From Carposina sasakii (Eukaryota; Arthropoda; Insecta; Lepidoptera; Carposinidae), in the NCBI GenBank assembly GCA_014607495.2, contig CP053169.1:682001-746000 (forward strand): a stretch of 64,000 nucleotides of DNA, written 5' to 3'. Both the position numbers and the translations under genes were made by a program. Positions 54,401 to 61,779 of the stretch are shown piece after piece. The notes below the pieces were generated by a model. It saw only the letters and a list, made by a program, of their open reading frames with translations, did no database searches and was not told the DNA's origin. Position 1 is the stretch's first letter; each line of letters starts with the position of its first letter.

Positions 54401-55927
54401 ATTCGTACCACCCCATGTCTGCCCGTGGGTATCGTACGAGGCGATTAAGGGTTTCCGGGAGGTGGGCAGCAGCGCCTCCCGTGTTGACAACATAGTCCAA
54501 AATACAAACTGCGGTCACCAACCCGCCTGCCAAGCGTGGTGATTATGGGCAAATACCCTCCATGGCAGTCTTGTGGCGTGCCCTGGGGGAGGCCTACGTC
54601 CAGCAGTGGACTGCAATAGGCTGAAGATGATGAAACTGATTGATAGCGTGGCGAAGCAGTCCGTGGCGACGAGTCACCACGCTATACCGGCAGAGACAAC
54701 ATCGAATGTAACGATTACTGAAGTCACCGAGTAAAAGAACTAAGTTGTTGCAACTTGAAATGAGTATTTTAAATTTTTGGAATCTAAAATGACAAACGTT
54801 AAATAAATGAACAGTCATAATTTTATTTCACTCGATGTTTCACATCTACCAGGCGTCCCGTGACGATTAATATATATTTTTTTATGTACAAATTCTGAAA
54901 CAAGATTATGCGGCAGTAGACCACACGTGGTCCCGAAATGTAGCAAACTAAAGTGCTCTGAGAGATGCCTACGTTTAGTATTGATGAGTTTTTGACTGAT
55001 GATGATGGTGACTGTTCTTTCATCACGTTCTCGCAGGTGACGGGGCACTTCGAGCTACTGAACTACAGCGAGTACGGGACCCGAGTCAACGGCGTACTGT
55101 ACACGTGCGACCTGCCCGAGCGCCGACCGAGCGAACCCGAGCGGCCCCGAGGCTTGCCGAGCCGGCCCCGGTGGGAGCCCGAGTGAGTTTTTTTAAAATT
55201 TTTTTATTTTATTTTAAATATAAATAAATAAATATTCACACACTTCACAACACATTGACCTAGTCCCACACTAAGATCCCTAAGGTCTTGTGTCGTGGGT
55301 ACTAAGCAACGGTATATAAATACATAGATAAGTATATAAACAACCGTGACTCGGAAACAAACATCGATATTCATCACATCAATGTTTGCACCTACCGGGA
55401 TTCGAAGCCAGGACCTATGGCGTCGCAGGCAGGGCCACTACCAACTACACCAATCGGCCGTCATGTTCGTTTCGTGCGCGCCTTGCATCCACACTTATGA
55501 AATGCTCCTTTCATGTTACATTGCATGCTACGTTTCGCAGATCTGTACCCACCTTAACTAGCTGTAGGACTGGAAAGGGACGCGCTTCCGGTCGGGGGTC
55601 GTCCTGAGTGTATTAATTCTAAACGTGTCCGGGCAAACGGCTCACCCCGGTAACTAATTTGTGGCCTTTGAATATTTATTTATGTATATGTTTCGCAGCC
55701 TGTCGGCGCTGTTCCCGGCGGAGTGCGCGTGCGCGGGGGGCGCGGGGCGTGCGGGGGGCGCGGGGCGTGCGGGGGGCGCGGGGGGCGCGGCCGGGGCGTG
55801 GGAGGGCTCGGCGCTGGTGCCGCACGGCGCACTGCTACAGTTCGGCTGCCACATGTACGTGTTTAGTGTCGCCGGGCAGGGGGAGGGGGGCGGCGGCGAG
55901 GGGGACGAGGGGGAGGCGGTAGAGTAG
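36426..55927 (+). CDS. PHF12: PHD finger protein 12 (Pf1), Sin3/HDAC-associated chromatin protein, complete
   Basis: Nuclear chromatin adaptor of Sin3-HDAC complexes. Exons: 36426-36473, 36582-36760, 37818-37964, 38499-38707, 39248-39387, 41278-41352, 43627-43760, 44915-45036, 45405-45580, 46591-46806, 47080-47222, 48597-48731, 49566-49710, 55037-55182, 55699-55927; total 2244 nt, 747 aa, all phases consistent. Start [15 protein letters not shown] matches the family's [13 protein letters not shown]1 about residues 52-95 ([20 protein letters not shown]), PHD2 about 217-262 ([27 protein letters not shown]), then the conserved DQHAVKIDF and a Ser/Asp/Glu-rich middle ([20 protein letters not shown]). 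A C-terminal FHA domain from about 590 ([55 protein letters not shown]). It is shorter than the vertebrate protein and has a Gly/Ala-rich insert in the FHA region. Exons 5 and 11 carry donor arrays; intron 13 holds an antisense LTR element. The acceptor of exon 10 (after ATCTCCACAG) was chosen to keep phase. Confidence 0.94.
37245..37510 (+). repeat. About 99-bp tandem repeat in PHF12 intron 2
   Basis: Two and a half copies of a unit containing TCATATCTCGCTCCACTTAA and GACATGCACGCGGAGTTGGA; the first copy is about 10 bp shorter and more diverged. It is not at a splice site. The unit is a multiple of three and open, but intron context and AT-rich codons argue against coding. Confidence 0.85.
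37753..37835 (+). repeat. 38-bp two-copy duplication at the acceptor of PHF12 exon 37818-37964
   Basis: AATTTCAAAATCTCATTATAG followed by TGATCCA occurs twice, 38 bp apart, so two acceptors exist (AG at 37778-37779 and 37816-37817). Only the downstream one keeps the frame, because 38 is not a multiple of three. It is the only such duplication seen at a 3' splice site. Confidence 0.88.
38141..38451 (+). mobile_element. Helitron-like repeat, copy in PHF12 intron 3
   Basis: Starts TCTATATATTATAATAAAAA and ends GTCGCGGGCGTCCCCTGG (CTRR end). Shares ATGTAACGGATCACTGTC and the TTTTCATCCCGGG tail with the copy at 43797-44095. The acceptor of exon 38499-38707 lies less than 50 bp downstream. Confidence 0.55.
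39314..40045 (+). repeat. 103-bp tandem array F on the donor of PHF12 exon 39248-39387
   Basis: Six donors CACCAG/GTACCG from 39388 to 39903 at 103-bp steps. The unit is the last 74 bp of the exon, which encode half of PHD2 (Cys/His ligands included), plus the donor and about 29 bp of intron. After the sixth unit come two short repeats of the intron part (GACACGCGTCTGTGTGCACT) and one truncated exon copy ending near 40045. Read-through in the exon frame hits TGA in the second unit. Confidence 0.95.
40230..40790 (+). mobile_element. LINE 3' end with (TTCTA)n tail
   Basis: A 93-codon frame at 40237-40518 contains [20 protein letters not shown] and [10 protein letters not shown], typical of the end of CR1/Daphne-type LINE ORF2. 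The sequence ends in repeated ATTCT/TTCTA units at 40767-40785. 5'-truncated. It lies in PHF12 intron 5, just right of array F. Confidence 0.75.
41195..41245 (+). repeat. Detached piece of array F intron sequence
   Basis: CACTGTGCCCCGAGGACACG and TGTCTGTCTGCACTGTG here match the intron part of array F at 39930-39990, 1.2 kb away and just upstream of the next exon at 41278. The LINE end at 40230-40790 and other DNA lie between them. Confidence 0.75.
41685..41780 (+). repeat. Short tandem repeat of GCAAACATGCAGACTGCA
   Basis: About two copies of a 46-bp unit built from GCAAACATGCAGACTGCAG and CAAACATGCAGCATGCAA, rich in SphI- and PstI-like palindromes. It lies in PHF12 intron 6; no function seen. 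Confidence 0.7.
41896..42391. mobile_element. hAT-like MITE with 8-bp target duplication CGCGGCAG
   Basis: 496 bp with inverted ends CAGTGTTGGCAACC / GGTTGCCAACACTG, a hAT-type CAGTGTTG terminus, flanked by CGCGGCAG at 41888-41895 and 42392-42399. Inside, AATTATCGTAC and its inverse recur. It has split a GC-rich stretch that reads open for about 80 codons when the element and one duplication are ignored. Confidence 0.88.
43173..43349. mobile_element. 177-bp fold-back element in PHF12 intron 6
   Basis: Ends TGTCCCCCT / AGGGGGACA, then paired arms TTGCAATAGCAAAG and GCGCGATCGCGATAATTG repeated in inverse on the right. The loop is GC-rich with a short (CA)n run. No target duplication could be fixed. 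The acceptor of exon 43627 lies 280 bp downstream. Confidence 0.7.
43797..44095 (+). mobile_element. Helitron-like repeat, copy in PHF12 intron 7
   Basis: Starts near TCTTCTATACATATAATAAA, ends GGACGGAGTCGCCGGCGTCC then ACTAG (CTRR). About 300 bp, parallel to 38141-38451. Confidence 0.55.
44205..44330 (+). repeat. Dispersed repeat family S, copy 1
   Basis: CTGGACGTAGGCCTCCCCCA, GGGCACGCCACAAGGCTACT and CACGCTGGGCAGGCGGGTTG. Further copies: 54515-54650 (minus), 60200-60350 (minus) and 63905-64000 (plus). Probably a SINE or LINE-tail family; ends unclear. Confidence 0.7.
45238..45290 (+). repeat. Half copy of MITE family D
   Basis: AGCTTTTCGCTTAACATACC followed by CGTCTGTTACACTCT matches the right arm of the fold-back MITE at 49223-49465. 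Only one arm is present. Confidence 0.65.
45762..46013. repeat. Inverted pair of tRNA-derived SINE heads
   Basis: The minus strand at 45868-45797 reads like a tRNA: A-box region TGGCTCAGTGGTAAGAGCGC, B box GGTTCGATTCC with a perfect T-stem GTGGG/CCCAC. The anticodon stem and acceptor do not pair, so it is not a working tRNA gene. The plus strand at 45957-45987 repeats only the A-box half in opposite orientation. Outer arms TATAAAATTATTAATAAAGA (45762) and its inverse (near 45993) complete a 250-bp palindrome. Lies in PHF12 intron 9. Confidence 0.65.
46846..46995 (-). mobile_element. MITE family A, partial inverted copy
   Basis: TACAGGATGATTTTTGGCCG, TCAACGTTCCCGATAACTAC and CATACCTGGGAAGTGTCTGG correspond to the right 150 bp of family A in reverse orientation. 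It begins about 40 bp after the exon 46591-46806 donor. Confidence 0.75.
47135..47991 (+). repeat. 100-bp tandem array G on the donor of PHF12 exon 47080-47222
   Basis: Eight donors CCCAG/GTAGGT at 47223 to 47923 in exact 100-bp steps, with a ninth partial unit. I see no difference between copies, so the array was recently expanded or homogenised. The unit is the last 88 bp of the exon plus the donor and about 12 bp of intron. Read-through meets TAG at the first donor, so only the first donor or a later donor joined to a restored frame gives protein. Confidence 0.95.
48184..48560. repeat. Small hairpin and dispersed repeat in PHF12 intron 11
   Basis: 48184-48258 is a hairpin with arms TTCTAACAAACAAATTCTTC / inverse. 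48300-48560 (CGCCTGATGGTAAGCACCGT, GGGAGTTCTACAGCTTGGCT) looks like a worn dispersed repeat. The real exon starts at 48597. Confidence 0.45.
48740..49015 (+). repeat. Dispersed retroposon-like repeat in PHF12 intron 12
   Basis: Begins with a (ATC)n run, then CCACCGCTGACCATAGACCT, CTGCATGGTATACTCTCGAG and CTTGCTGGACCGTTGAGCCA. Resembles LINE 3' tails ending in TCATCATCATC seen in insects (plus strand shows the start of such a tail). Family not determined. Confidence 0.4.
49223..49465. mobile_element. MITE family D, full fold-back element
   Basis: 243 bp with ends TACAGGGTGTAACAAAAAGG / inverse and a TA at each end, fitting a Tc1/mariner-type target. The inner arms are also inverted (ACTCGAAATCGCATGTTTTT), so almost the whole element forms one hairpin. 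In PHF12 intron 12. Confidence 0.8.
49922..49990 (-). repeat. 3' LTR of mag-like element (69 bp)
   Basis: Same as 54237-54305 but for one base (ACTCGC versus ACTGGC on the plus strand). Confidence 0.9.
50051..51566 (-). pseudogene. mag-like integrase region, broken by a frameshift
   Basis: First frame 51566-50790: integrase zinc site (H-H-C-C, from HELHSAHFG to CSACAAL), catalytic Asp in HIDYFTIG and in IVSDND, Glu in [10 protein letters not shown] shift at a run of eight A near 50800 moves the rest to the frame 50797-50051, which holds the C-terminal integrase part ([20 protein letters not shown]) and an acidic tail. With the shift near 51730 this makes two lesions, so the copy is probably inactive. 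Confidence 0.85.
51635..54190 (-). CDS. mag-like gag-protease-RT-RNase H frame
   Basis: Start chosen at MSYIGNL (54190) because codons upstream lie in the primer-binding site and LTR. Gag comes first (about 200 residues, [24 protein letters not shown]), then two CCHC knuckles ([14 protein letters not shown] and [14 protein letters not shown]), protease [13 protein letters not shown] with [27 protein letters not shown] and the WLDD catalytic motif, then RNase H ([24 protein letters not shown]). A one-base shift near 51730, shortly after the TDHRPL block, diverts the frame to a stop at 51635. Gag and pol are one continuous frame. Confidence 0.9.
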   Translation of the reverse strand: MSYIGNLTIFDYKSCEWSIFKGRLIQFLKINDIKHDNKAGILITHLSDDSHRLVRNLAYPEDSDALGFDKLICLLDLHFKAKKCSYSDKGKFYGAVRGPDESLGDWAARLRGLASYCNFGSALDTILTDRFVLGLGPGPEREKLFEQDPSTLRIDRALEIAEQAASSREARMMVVSEVKQEAIYRASFGVGSGRGKGGRQVAGSSSRAAHDQRATINDVRCYVCGMKNHLSDKCRFKNYKCQKCGAKGHLKKVCDYQTSRVNNISSNDEGEIVSSGDGNCCEECENYNLRYDSNNPIKIDLYLGNNYITMELDSGSGTSVISEQLYNDQFSNYTLSPSNIKMCLYDGHKISPIGFFEVDAIFNSQTKPLKIFVVKNGGPPLLGRDFMSVFNVTLSLNNITNTLHPNSDVNKLLEQYSDLWRDELGSFNKFKVQIQLKSNSTPKFFKQRTVPFALKSKVEAELDRLVKLGILVPIRHSRYATPIVPVLKDNGSVRIAGDYSITLNKDMIIDKYPLPRIEEVFAKLSGGKCFSKIDLKNAYNQFILEDSSQELTTINTSKGLFKYTRLVYGLANAPAIFQNAIESILAGIEGVSCWLDDICVTGPDDVTHLLRLREVLHRLCEAGLRLQKEKCQFFQQSVTYLGFVIDRDGLHTCPEKVKAILEAPEPTNITEVKRFVGVLNYYRNFIPNASSIMSPLHALLRANTKWEWGEKERNAMLAVKRELGSARVLAHFDPAAQLVLSVDAGPRGLGAVLAQRAPCGGAERPLAYASRSLSASEINYSQIHKEATAIIFGIKKFHQYLFGVQIPFILKTDHRPLLSILVRKMEYQLRPRYVFKGMQLSYPDIIMTFNT
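54237..54305 (-). repeat. 5' LTR of mag-like element (69 bp)
   Basis: Bounded by CATAC on the right and by the primer-binding-like site on the left (plus-strand view). AATAAA lies about 20 bases after its start on the minus strand. Confidence 0.9.
54311..54960. repeat. Rest of PHF12 intron 13, with dispersed repeat family S on the minus strand
   Basis: 54515-54650 holds AACCCGCCTGCCAAGCGTGG, GCCCTGGGGGAGGCCTACGT and CAGCAGTGGACTGCAATAGG, the inverse of 44205-44330. The remainder to the exon at 55037 shows nothing further. Confidence 0.6.
55195..55465 (-). mobile_element. tRNA-derived SINE in PHF12 intron 14
   Basis: The minus strand starts with a tRNA-like head (A box GGTGTAGTTGGTAGTGG, B box GGCTTCGAATCC, about 55463-55400) and ends in an AT-rich tail (AAATAAATAAAT inverse near 55215-55235). 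Polarity is head at right, tail at left. Not a functional tRNA. Confidence 0.7.
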
Positions 55928-57606
55928 GGGGAGGGGGCAAGAGCGAAGTTATACAACACGTTCGTTCAGTGACGTGCCTAACGCCTAGAGTAGACATAGG
56001 CTATAGAGCGCGCTTTACAATATATGATCCATGAACGTATAAAAGAGGAGGTGGGACTATGAACTGAGTCGTGTGGCAGTCGTGAGGCCATGACGTCATG
56101 ATAGGGGCGGAGCTTCAGCGCCAGTGTAACGCAGTAGCTGTAACCACACGCTTGTGCTCCGAAATATAACCTTATTAAAATTACAAAGACGCTAGTGCTT
56201 TTATAATGGTACTTTTTTACTAAAACAATCTTGAACCATATTGATAATGAGCAAGTAGTTTGACTAGTCACTACAAGGTGGTTTCTATGTAAATGGGCAG
56301 GGCTACAGTGTTCAATGCTCCCCTCGTCCCATACTTCACCCCCGCTCCGCGGCACACTATTTTTGTAAGAAAATATACTTAGCCGCTACTCCTCTTTTAT
56401 CTCTTCTCCATGATATGATCTATAGGCACTGAGGGTTAATTCTCGAAAGTCCCGAGTTGGAACGAAGCCGAAACGGAAATCCTATGTCATTGTCAATCAA
56501 TAGAACCAGAAATTGAAAATAAAGTAGAAAACAAGATATTGACATTAAATAATTACAGTGAGCACGAAACAGTACTGGAACTCTATAGATTTTAAGTATA
56601 CTCTATCTATGGTATTGTTTCACTACTGACTTTAAATATTTGTGTATATTTTTACTTCTTATTGTTTTCCATCGAAATTGTGAACAAACACTAGTTTGTA
56701 TTCAAGTCTGGTGACTTTTTAAGACCAATTTGCACCAAGAACCTAATACCCATATCATAAATTGTTTACTCAAACATAGAAAAATATCGCACTCAATCGA
56801 GAGCCCTCAAGAGAACAGTATACTGATAACATATGCTATCTCATAATTTTTGTTTAGTAACCAATACTACTTTACTAATCAAAACTGATATTATGATAAT
56901 CTATAAAGTTTATTTAAAAATTAGGCTCTTTGCTGCTTTGGGAATGAAGAGAAAACGATTATACTACAGCTGCTTCTCTTCCCGGGCATACTGTACGTAC
57001 AAGTCAGTAGAGGGACAAGAGGGTCTTGGTGTTTTGTAGGCGATGAGCTGACCACCTGTCACTACTAACCGAACTTGTACATCTCAACTATACCCTCAAA
57101 ATTGGTCAGAAGTGGCACCATGTGGTCCTATCGGCCCTTGGTGCTCTGCCTGCCCCGTAAGGGATAAAGGCGTGATTATATGTATGTAGGCTCTTGGTGC
57201 AAAGGGATCTTGTTTTTTTTTTGTTTATAGTAAATTAAACTAAAGTATACACGTTTATGTGTATTACTTTTAATTATGATTAAGACGTTATACTTACTAG
57301 TAATTTAAATTTAAGTTATGTTAAGTTTTAGGAAATAAACCTATGTCTTAAAATATTATGTGGATTATGATTCATCAGTAACTATTTTTTTTAATAATAA
57401 GTACTAAAATAATATAAGGTGATGGCAAAGTGAGGGGTGCTAAGTCAAAATGTTAAAGTTCCAGAAAAATAAAATTTTCGGGAAATATCACGACGACAAA
57501 TGGGTCGCACTTATAAACTATATTTTTAGCACTCCTAAGAATATAATTTTGAAAACAAGAAAATGGGTTTTAATACCAAAAGAGCATAATTAATATAAAA
57601 AAGCAT
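55928..57606. other. Convergent intergenic region: PHF12 3' UTR and GPN3 3' flank
   Basis: After the PHF12 stop at 55925-55927 come MITE family B copy 2 (56035-56415), unassigned AT-rich DNA, a SINE-like repeat at about 56945-57195 (GGGATAAAGGCGTGATTATA tail), and an AATAAA at 57333-57338 that could end PHF12. On the minus strand an AATAAA overlaps the GPN3 stop codon. Confidence 0.45.
56035..56415. mobile_element. MITE family B, copy 2
   Basis: Same interior as 17105-17405 (GGTGGGACTATGAACTGAGT, GCCATGACGTCATGATAGGG, TTCACCCCCGCTCCGCGGCA). It has about 90 extra bp (near 56155-56250) that copy 1 lacks. Ends CATGAACGTATAAAAGAGGA / CTCCTCTTTTATCTCTTCTC are imperfectly inverted. Confidence 0.65.
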
Positions 57607-60600
57607 TTATTCATCATTATCCTCAGGGTCAGGTTCATCAAAGTCTTTTATCTTGACGTCAGCATCTTCGCCATATTGTATAATATTGTCTATGGTCAGC
57701 AGAATGTTCTCTATGCTCTCTTCATCCTTTATATTGAGAGGGTAGAACCTGACTAGACTGAAATTGTCTATGACTTCACCAATAGCTTCCGTTAGTTTAG
57801 CGTATTTTTCGTGCCATTTCGATTTTCCGTTCTTCATTTCTGAAAGTAGTATGTGTGGGTCTGGATCTAGGTAACTGAAAAACAAAGTTTTTTTTTAATA
57901 CAAAGTCCCACATTAATATCTCTAATGTTATATGGATACTAACCAGTATGTAAGACATCGAAAACGTCCGGAAATTCGTCTGCGTATACTTAGCGTATAA
58001 TACGTATATAAGGCCTGATGTATATCATATGTATACATATGTGTCAAGTTTCATCAAAATCGGTTCAGTAGTTTTTGAAGAGCAACAAACATCCCGATCT
58101 GGCGCCTGAAGACAGATAACGTCGCAGAGACTGGTCTTGAAATAGTGCAAGTACCAAGTCCTGAATAGCAGAAGAAGGCGAAAGATCGCAGTGAGTCTAA
58201 CAGTGGAGGCTTTTCCAATAGCTATTAGAAAGTAGTCTACATACTCATCGAGTTGATTCCTGGCTGTCTTGCTGAGGAGGTCCATCTTCGTGAGGATGTT
58301 CACATGAGGAAGCTCCAAGTTCACCATCACACTCAGTGCTGCCATTGTACCTGTGTCAATCAACAGGGGTTAAGTAATTTAATGTCATACTTAACCATTG
58401 AATATATATGACTAGCAGCCCGCGGTTCCGGCTTCGCTCGGATATTCGACTTTTACAGCTGTAGTTATGAAAATAGAAACTCCTTCCAATTCAAAGTGAT
58501 AATAAGTTGCCAATTATTATATCTCAATTGTAAACTTGAAACGAAGCGCCGCGCCGCGCCGCACTGAAAATTTTATAATTCGACACAACCATCAACGTTG
58601 TCTGCCCTCACGTGTCTGCCCGTTCGGGTCGCGCACCTCAACATGAGCCCACCCCCACCACCGCCGTCGCCGCCGCCGCGCGCCGCCACTCGCCGCCACT
58701 GTCGTGCTATGCGGACCGACCGACTGACACAACGACGGAACGCAGCCGCCGCCGCCGCCATCTCTGCCCTCGGCATTGTAAATGCATCTTGTGTATTAAT
58801 ATCAACATAAAAGTGTTATGATATGTATATATTCGGAATCCTCATTTCATCAGCTTTAATTTGATATGCATTTTGTTTTATGTTTATTGGTCTATGTCGG
58901 TAGGAACATCGAGTAATTGAAAAATAAGATATTTCGTAAATTAAACTTGAACACCACTAAAATCGTTATTGTGGCTAAACCTTAAAGGATAGACATATGC
59001 TATCGCAGACTTTTTTATAGAACTTTTTGAGAAGAATAATTCCCCCATACATTGTTATTGTGTATTTTGAGTTATTTCAGCAGCGCACGCAATGCAAGCC
59101 TCCAAAAAGCTCGTTTTTCTTCCGTCCGTCTGATAACTGTTACGATTACTCTAATAATAATTTCTTAAGTAGGTACACCTAAATTATACACCTATAGAAT
59201 CCCTGGAATGTCTTCTTTCCATTATTGTAAACCGCATAGCTATTGATATAGTAGTTTTTGAGATCCTAGGTAACAAACACATTTTGGGCGCCCTTCGCAA
59301 CTTCATTTTATACTATGTATAGATATAACTATTGTCTAAGAAAACAAAATTTTACCATCACTTATCCACATGCGCCCTATGGGAATAGTTATCGTTAAGA
59401 TTTTTTTTTTACAACTAGCTAGGCAAACATTTGATCGCCATTGTGCCTGTATATAAGGATAACATTAATTCTTTACCTCCAGGCTTGATTCCTTATTACT
59501 TGTTTGTTACTTATAAAAAAACTATATTTTTATGAGTAACTCTAAGTTAGTTATAACTTGTATTAGATTTAATATTGTTTCAAGAAAAGTCATCATAAAA
59601 ATTTCGAATTGCATAACTTCCAATTCAATGAAGCTAAATAGGTGCATCACAACCAGAGTAAATGGAGACCTGTGATCTCTGCCTACCCCTTCAAAGAATA
59701 AACTTTTGTAACCTCACCTGATATGAACTTAGCCCCATCAACCATAAACTGTGAGTCAACCAGGAACACCACACAGATCCTGAAGTTCCACCTTTGAAGC
59801 AGGTCCACCAGTTTCCTCATGACTGGCAGGTGGGTGTACAGCTCAATCTGACCAGGGCAGTCGAATAGGAGGTAGTCATCATCTACGTCTCCTAGTTGCT
59901 GTTCCAACCAATCTGAGTTCTCTAATAGGGTCCTGGCATAAAACATAATGTTTAGTTTTGGACCATACTTGTAGAGAAAAATAGAACATTACTATGTAAG
60001 TTTAATAGCTTATGCTCATAACGTGTAGCATAATTTATAGCTTATGTGTTATTCTGGTATGTAAGCTACATGACTGGTAAGTTTAACCTAAATTTGTTCA
60101 GTAGTTTTTCTGTGAAAGTATTTTACTTCTTTGTAGGTACATACCTATATGTATAATTTATCTCAATTAACTGAAAGCAAAAGCTGTGTTAAGCTAATGA
60201 CAACATAGTCCGAAAATCACATTGTGGTCACCAACCCGCCTGTCCAGCGTGGTGACTAAGGGCAAAACCCCCTTGGGGCAGTAGCTTTGTGGCATGCCCT
60301 GGGGGAGGCCTACATCCAGCAGTGGACTGCAATAGGCTGAAGAAGAATTTGTGTTTAGGAGAATAGTTGGAGGACAGAATGGAGCCATTGGTAAGTCCAA
60401 CAAAGATATAATATAATCAATTTTTTGACCAAATGATTTTGATGTTGCTTTATATGCCAACTGTTTATCATGTTTCACAGAGCTTGTCTCCCAGTGTGGT
60501 TATTGTGTGTACCTACTGTTTTCCAGATTTTCTACTATTTTCTATTTACATTCATGTAAATGTGTGGTGAAATAATTAAGAATTTTCCATGGAGCCTGAT

Positions 60601-61160
60601 GCTTTCCTGTCCTGTAGCTTTCACTTTAAATTCATGATTAGAAGTCAAAGATTTTATGGTTACTTATAATACCTGTATAATACTTAGCCAGATTGCAAAA
60701 TACTCACTCTACGCAGAAAACTAGTCCACCATTTGGTCCAAATTGTAGTTCCTCATCTTCCATAGCATCATCTAAGTGTATCAGCTCTCGAATGTCTACC
60801 AGTGGTTCATAATCAAAGTGTTCCGCTGCAGGATCCAAGTTAACAACTTCTACTATACGCTTGGAGTCACTTGCATGCTTCACTATCGTTGAACAGTATG
60901 TTGACTAAGGATAATAACGAGGAATGTTATTTACATGAGTTGGCCCTTATAACCATGAATGTATAAAGAACTATTACGTTCATGCTTATAACATAATTTT
61001 TTTAACAGGTTTAATGTATAATATTAAGATTTTATTTATTTTGTGAGTACCATGCACGTATGGTGAGTACCTACATACTTTTAACCTACTTTGTTCTTAC
61101 GTAGGAAAATCCTACCTTTCCGCTGCCAGCCGGCCCAACGACAAGCTGTGCATAACGCAT
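57607..61160 (-). CDS. GPN3: GPN-loop GTPase 3, complete
   Basis: Small GTPase needed for assembly and nuclear import of RNA polymerase II, acting with GPN1. Minus-strand exons: 61116-61160, 60708-60904, 59718-59932, 58245-58350, 57607-57874; sum 831 nt, 276 aa, phases consistent. It starts [15 protein letters not shown]; the P-loop GPAGSGK/ST is split by the first intron. Further motifs: [15 protein letters not shown], the GPN loop in [12 protein letters not shown], switch [33 protein letters not shown], and TKMDLLSK (guanine-specificity). It ends in the acidic [10 protein letters not shown]. The third exon begins [11 protein letters not shown] where relatives have a YFANN-like block, so the N-terminal side of that exon is somewhat divergent. 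Shares a 620-bp upstream region with the divergent Hsp70 gene. A dispersed family S copy lies in intron 2 (60200-60350). Confidence 0.95.
58530..58790. other. GC-rich island inside GPN3 intron 3
   Basis: A sharply bounded GC-rich block (CGCCGCGCCGCGCCGC, then CCACCACCGCCGTCGCCGCC) in otherwise AT-rich intron. It has a 70-codon plus-strand frame at 58598-58807 of Pro/Ala/Arg-rich composition with no family resemblance. It could be a promoter of an unseen transcript, part of an unknown exon, or a repeat. The rest of the intron (58351-59717) shows nothing clear. Confidence 0.35.
60200..60350 (-). repeat. Dispersed repeat family S, copy in GPN3 intron 2
   Basis: ACCAACCCGCCTGTCCAGCG, GGCATGCCCTGGGGGAGGCC and CAGCAGTGGACTGCAATAGG, the inverse of the copies at 44205 and 63905. 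Confidence 0.7.
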
Positions 61161-61779
61161 CTTGTTAGATTTCTGCTAACAACAGAGGACTTGTAGAGGT
61201 CTTTACACTTATAAATATCAATAAAATATGCGAGGTTATGTTGTTATAATGTTTGGTATGTAGGCGCTAAGCACGAGGAGAATAACACGCTAAATGAGAT
61301 TCCTTCCGACAAATTGTGTAAAAAAATAATTCACTCAGATTTATTTGTTAAAGAATATTGTTGGGAAAGACATTTATAACCATTTTATAACCAAAACCCG
61401 AGACCAAAACAAAACCAAACCATCTTTCGATTTTGACATTTCTCAGCACAGTTAATGTCAATGTCAAAGATTTAATTTTTAACAGAATGCCACGAACATT
61501 TTCACCGTACAGCCGGGTATGGCACACTTACGTACGAGCGCGCGATTGTTAAACAAACCCGCAGCGCTTTGTGGAAGAGTCTTTATGCGTGTTTGTGAAA
61601 GAGTCTAATTGAGCAATAATTCTGGCTGGACGGTATTTTTACTTACCTATTGACAACGTCAATGTTAGTGGTTTTGACATTGTCATACTAATTTTATTGT
61701 TTTAGAAGCATTTAGAAGTTTACGTTTGTTTAAAGATATAATTTCATATAAACACTATACAAACATAAAACTTAAAAAC
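61161..61779. promoter_or_regulatory. Shared upstream region of GPN3 and Hsp70
   Basis: 620 bp between divergent start codons. Two direct repeats of a GGAAGAGTCT / GAAAGAGTCT motif at about 61573 and 61599 resemble imperfect heat-shock half-sites (GAA/TTC), but no clean nGAAnnTTCnnGAAn array is present. An AACCAAAACC-type tract lies at 61390-61425. Promoter assignments are inferred. Confidence 0.35.

Noticed and set aside
61573..61615. Heat-shock element upstream of Hsp70
   Set aside because: Repeated GAAGAGTCT-like motifs only loosely fit the nGAAn array; not strong enough to call a site.
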